NCBI GenBank assembly: GCA_030456405.1
Contig: JAKDNQ010000098.1
Location: forward strand, 1 to 7,583
Length of the DNA stretch: 7,583 nucleotides
Direction: 5' to 3'
DNA from: Nitrospira sp.
GTDB lineage: Bacteria; Nitrospirota; Nitrospiria; Nitrospirales; Nitrospiraceae
A program made the position numbers and the translations under genes. This document shows positions 5,211 through 7,583 of the stretch, piece after piece. Numbering within the stretch: position 1 is the stretch's first letter; every line of letters starts with the position of its first letter. Under the pieces are notes generated by a model, which searched no databases, was not told where the DNA came from, and saw only the letters and a program-made list of their open reading frames with translations.

Positions 5211-7526
5211 ATGCAAGCCAATCCTGTCGCGAAAACCCCTCAGGATCTACAACAGAAAATAACATTCTCTGAACATGTCAAGCGCATCACGGACCAAATC
5301 CATGCGGCGCGGGACCTTGATTATATCCTCCTCGATCTACGCAAAGAATTGCTCAGCGTCTTCGACGCCGAAGACCTTACCATCTACGCGTTCGATTCGG
5401 AGAAGAAAGAAATTTTCTCAAAAGCCCCTCACATCGATAGCGTCGAGGAATTCCGAATTCCGATCTCCGAACAAAGCCTGGCGGGGTTCTGCGCAAAATA
5501 TCTCCGGCCGGTGAGCATCGCCGACGCGTATAACATCGCAGAGCTACAGGGCGTCCACCCCGCACTCGTTCACGACACATCCTACGACAAACGGACCGGG
5601 TTCAAAACGAAACAAGTTTTGACCTATCCCATCGTGGCAGACAACAAGTATTTGATGGGTGTTCTCCAACTTCTCAACAAAAAAACCGGAGGACGATTCA
5701 CACGAAAAGACGAAGAATCCGTCGCGGAGATTGCAAAAGCGCTCGGTATTGCCTTCCTCAATCTCCGCAAAGTCTCAAAGAAAAACCCTAGTAAGTTCGA
5801 TCGTCTGGTTTCGAACAATCACATTACTCAGAGCGACTTGGAGAACGCCATTGCCGAGTCCAGGAAAGGCGTATCGGACTTCGAGAGTCTCGTGATCGAA
5901 AAATATAAGGTGCCGAAACTCGAGATCGGAAAGTCACTCGCCCAGTTTTACAAATGCCCCTACATCGAGTACAGCGAACGAACACTCGTCGATGTTGAAC
6001 TCCTAAAAAATCTGAACGTCGACTACCTTAAAAAAAACCACTGGATGCCGCTTAAGCGGGATCGGACCGCCATTGAAATTTTGACGGACGACCCCGGCGA
6101 TCTCGATCGTGTGGCTGATATTAAGCGGACGTTCCCCGGTTTGAACATTCGCTTTGCAATCAGCCTCCGTCGGGATATCGCCCAGTTTCTCGGCTCCGCT
6201 ACAGGGCAGGGGGACACCAATACCTCTAGAAAATTAGACGAAAATGTCTCCGATATTCTCGGCGAGCTCGTCAGCGAAGCCCAAGAAGCAGCCGCTGAGG
6301 ACGCTGGAGGAGGCCTCGACGAGAACGACAATGCCATCGTGCGTTTGGCTAATCAGATCATTGCAGATGCTTACCGACAGGGTGCTTCCGATATTCACGT
6401 CGAACCCTATGGCGAAAAGCGTGAGACGCTTGTCCGATTCCGAGTCGATGGAGACTGTTTCGAATACATGAAGATTCCACAAAGCTATCGGCGCGCCATC
6501 GTATCGCGTCTGAAGATCATGGCCAACCTCGACATTGCAGAACGGCGTAAACCCCAGGACGGCAAGATTAAATTTAAAATGTCGGATAACAAGGACATCG
6601 AGTTGCGCGTCGCCACGATACCTACCGCCGGATATAACGAAGACGTGGTCATGCGTCTGCTCGCGGGCAGCGAACCGTTGCCTCTCGACAAGATGGGGTT
6701 TTCTGACCGGAATCTTGCGGCAATCAAGGGTATCGCCGCAAAACCTTACGGCATCATTCTCTGCGTTGGCCCAACCGGCTCAGGAAAGACCACGACCCTG
6801 CACTCCGTTCTCGGTTTCATCAACACACCGGATATTAAGATTTGGACGGCGGAGGACCCGGTAGAAATCACACAATATGGGCTCCGGCAGGTGCAAGTTC
6901 AGCCGAAAATCGACTTTACGTTTGCCGCTGCGATGCGCGCGTTTCTTCGGGCCGACCCAGACGTGATCATGGTCGGAGAAATGCGAGATAAAGAAACGGC
7001 AGAAATCGGCATTGAAGCGTCATTGACCGGGCACCTCGTCATGAGCACACTCCACACAAATAGCGCAGTGGAAACCGTCACTCGACTGCTCGATATGGGA
7101 TGCGACTCGTTTAGTTTTGCCGACGCGATGTTGGGAGTCCTTGCCCAGCGTCTTACTCGCCGGATCTGCAAGGACTGCAAGGAGCAGTATGTCGGGACAG
7201 AGGTAGAATATGAAGAAATCCGTCAGGGCTATGGGCCTGAACATTGGGACAAGCTCGGCATTCCTCAAGACAACACGTTCCGCCTGACCCGCGGAAAAGG
7301 ATGTGAAACCTGCAACCGCACCGGCTTTAAGGGACGTGTGGCCTTGCATGAGTTACTTCTAGGGTCGGACACACTCAAACGTATGATTCAGACGAAAGCG
7401 AGAACTGAAGAGATGCTACAAGTCGCCATTGAAGAAGGGATGACAACTCTCATGCAGGATGGAGTCCAAAAAGCCTTGCTTGGCCAGACCACGTTCAAAG
7501 AAGTCAAGGCGGTAGCCATCAAATAA
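5211..7526 (+). CDS. GAF domain-containing GspE/PilB family secretion or type IV pilus ATPase
   Basis: A 771-residue hexameric-type ATPase of the T2SS/T4P family, expected to drive pilus or pseudopilus assembly from the cytoplasmic face of the inner membrane. An N-terminal region of about 35 residues precedes a GAF-like domain (about 36-187; features include IPISEQSLAGFCA and YPIVADNKYLMGVLQLLNK). A GspE N-terminal domain follows (about 193-327, SNNHITQSDLENAI), then an acidic, Ala/Gly-rich linker (about 342-374). The ATPase core has DIHVEP (394-399), RRKPQDGKI (445-453), Walker A GPTGSGKT (520-527), the Asp box EDPVE (548-552), Walker B DVIMVGE (584-590) and the His box GHLVMSTLHTN (607-617). 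A tetracysteine zinc motif is formed by Cys653/Cys656 and Cys698/Cys701, which favours GspE/PilB over the retraction ATPase PilT. All catalytic motifs are intact. The start is supported by AGGAG 8 nt upstream. No pilus or secretion partner gene is in the window, so the choice between pilB and gspE is open and I give no symbol. Confidence 0.93.
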   Translation: MQANPVAKTPQDLQQKITFSEHVKRITDQIHAARDLDYILLDLRKELLSVFDAEDLTIYAFDSEKKEIFSKAPHIDSVEEFRIPISEQSLAGFCAKYLRPVSIADAYNIAELQGVHPALVHDTSYDKRTGFKTKQVLTYPIVADNKYLMGVLQLLNKKTGGRFTRKDEESVAEIAKALGIAFLNLRKVSKKNPSKFDRLVSNNHITQSDLENAIAESRKGVSDFESLVIEKYKVPKLEIGKSLAQFYKCPYIEYSERTLVDVELLKNLNVDYLKKNHWMPLKRDRTAIEILTDDPGDLDRVADIKRTFPGLNIRFAISLRRDIAQFLGSATGQGDTNTSRKLDENVSDILGELVSEAQEAAAEDAGGGLDENDNAIVRLANQIIADAYRQGASDIHVEPYGEKRETLVRFRVDGDCFEYMKIPQSYRRAIVSRLKIMANLDIAERRKPQDGKIKFKMSDNKDIELRVATIPTAGYNEDVVMRLLAGSEPLPLDKMGFSDRNLAAIKGIAAKPYGIILCVGPTGSGKTTTLHSVLGFINTPDIKIWTAEDPVEITQYGLRQVQVQPKIDFTFAAAMRAFLRADPDVIMVGEMRDKETAEIGIEASLTGHLVMSTLHTNSAVETVTRLLDMGCDSFSFADAMLGVLAQRLTRRICKDCKEQYVGTEVEYEEIRQGYGPEHWDKLGIPQDNTFRLTRGKGCETCNRTGFKGRVALHELLLGSDTLKRMIQTKARTEEMLQVAIEEGMTTLMQDGVQKALLGQTTFKEVKAVAIK

Positions 7527-7527
7527 T

Positions 7528-7574
7528 TTGACTGGCGAATGTGGGTTTGGCCATATTTTGATATCCCCTATAAA
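7528..7574 (+). promoter_or_regulatory. Possible sigma-70-like promoter for the next gene
   Basis: Two overlapping candidates lie right after the ATPase stop codon. TTGACT (7528-7533) is 18 nt from CATATT (7552-7557). TTGGCC (7547-7552) is 16 nt from TATAAA (7569-7574), which has the better -10. Both are AT-richer than the surroundings. The window ends at 7583, so the gene they might serve is not visible, and the call rests on hexamer resemblance only. Confidence 0.3.
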
Positions 7575-7583
7575 ATCTCTCGT

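Overview
The window is a chromosomal stretch from a Gram-negative-type bacterium with moderate-to-high GC content. It reads as housekeeping DNA. Gene order, protein sequence and a palindromic intergenic repeat whose ends read CAGGATGCT...AGCATCCTG suggest the genus Nitrospira (phylum Nitrospirota) or a close relative. That assignment is from memory of such genomes and was not checked by a search.

Layout, all genes on the + strand. (1) 1-312: the C-terminal 103 residues of CdsA (phosphatidate cytidylyltransferase), with the complete family signature. (2) 324-1484: Dxr, first committed enzyme of the MEP isoprenoid pathway, 11 nt after cdsA and preceded by a good Shine-Dalgarno sequence. (3) 1484-1754: a non-coding region holding an approximately 211-bp imperfect palindrome (1543-1753) and, to its left, a further copy of the palindrome's terminal sequence touching the dxr stop codon. 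(4) 1781-3175: RseP, the site-2 intramembrane zinc protease with two PDZ domains. (5) 3176-3297: a short gap with an 8-bp inverted repeat. (6) 3298-4998: ProS, bacterial-type prolyl-tRNA synthetase with an editing insertion. (7) 4999-5210: a 212-bp gap with no convincing feature except the ribosome binding site of the next gene. (8) 5211-7526: a 771-residue GAF / GspE-N / GspE-PilB ATPase. (9) 7527-7583: an intergenic tail with possible promoter elements for a gene beyond the window.

Functionally, cdsA, dxr and rseP belong to the widespread envelope/isoprenoid cluster: CdsA makes CDP-diacylglycerol for phospholipids, Dxr feeds isoprenoid (and hence undecaprenyl carrier) synthesis, and RseP handles envelope-stress proteolysis. 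The order cdsA-dxr-rseP-proS resembles the Bacillus-type cluster more than the E. coli one. The final ATPase gene looks like a separate unit: it lies 212 bp away, has its own strong Shine-Dalgarno sequence, and would power a type IV pilus or type II secretion machine encoded elsewhere.

I found no convincing undescribed multi-gene system. The most interesting structure is the palindromic repeat in the dxr-rseP gap. It would place a large folded RNA in the rseP leader if transcription reads through. The second is the N-terminal GAF sensor domain on the secretion/pilus ATPase.
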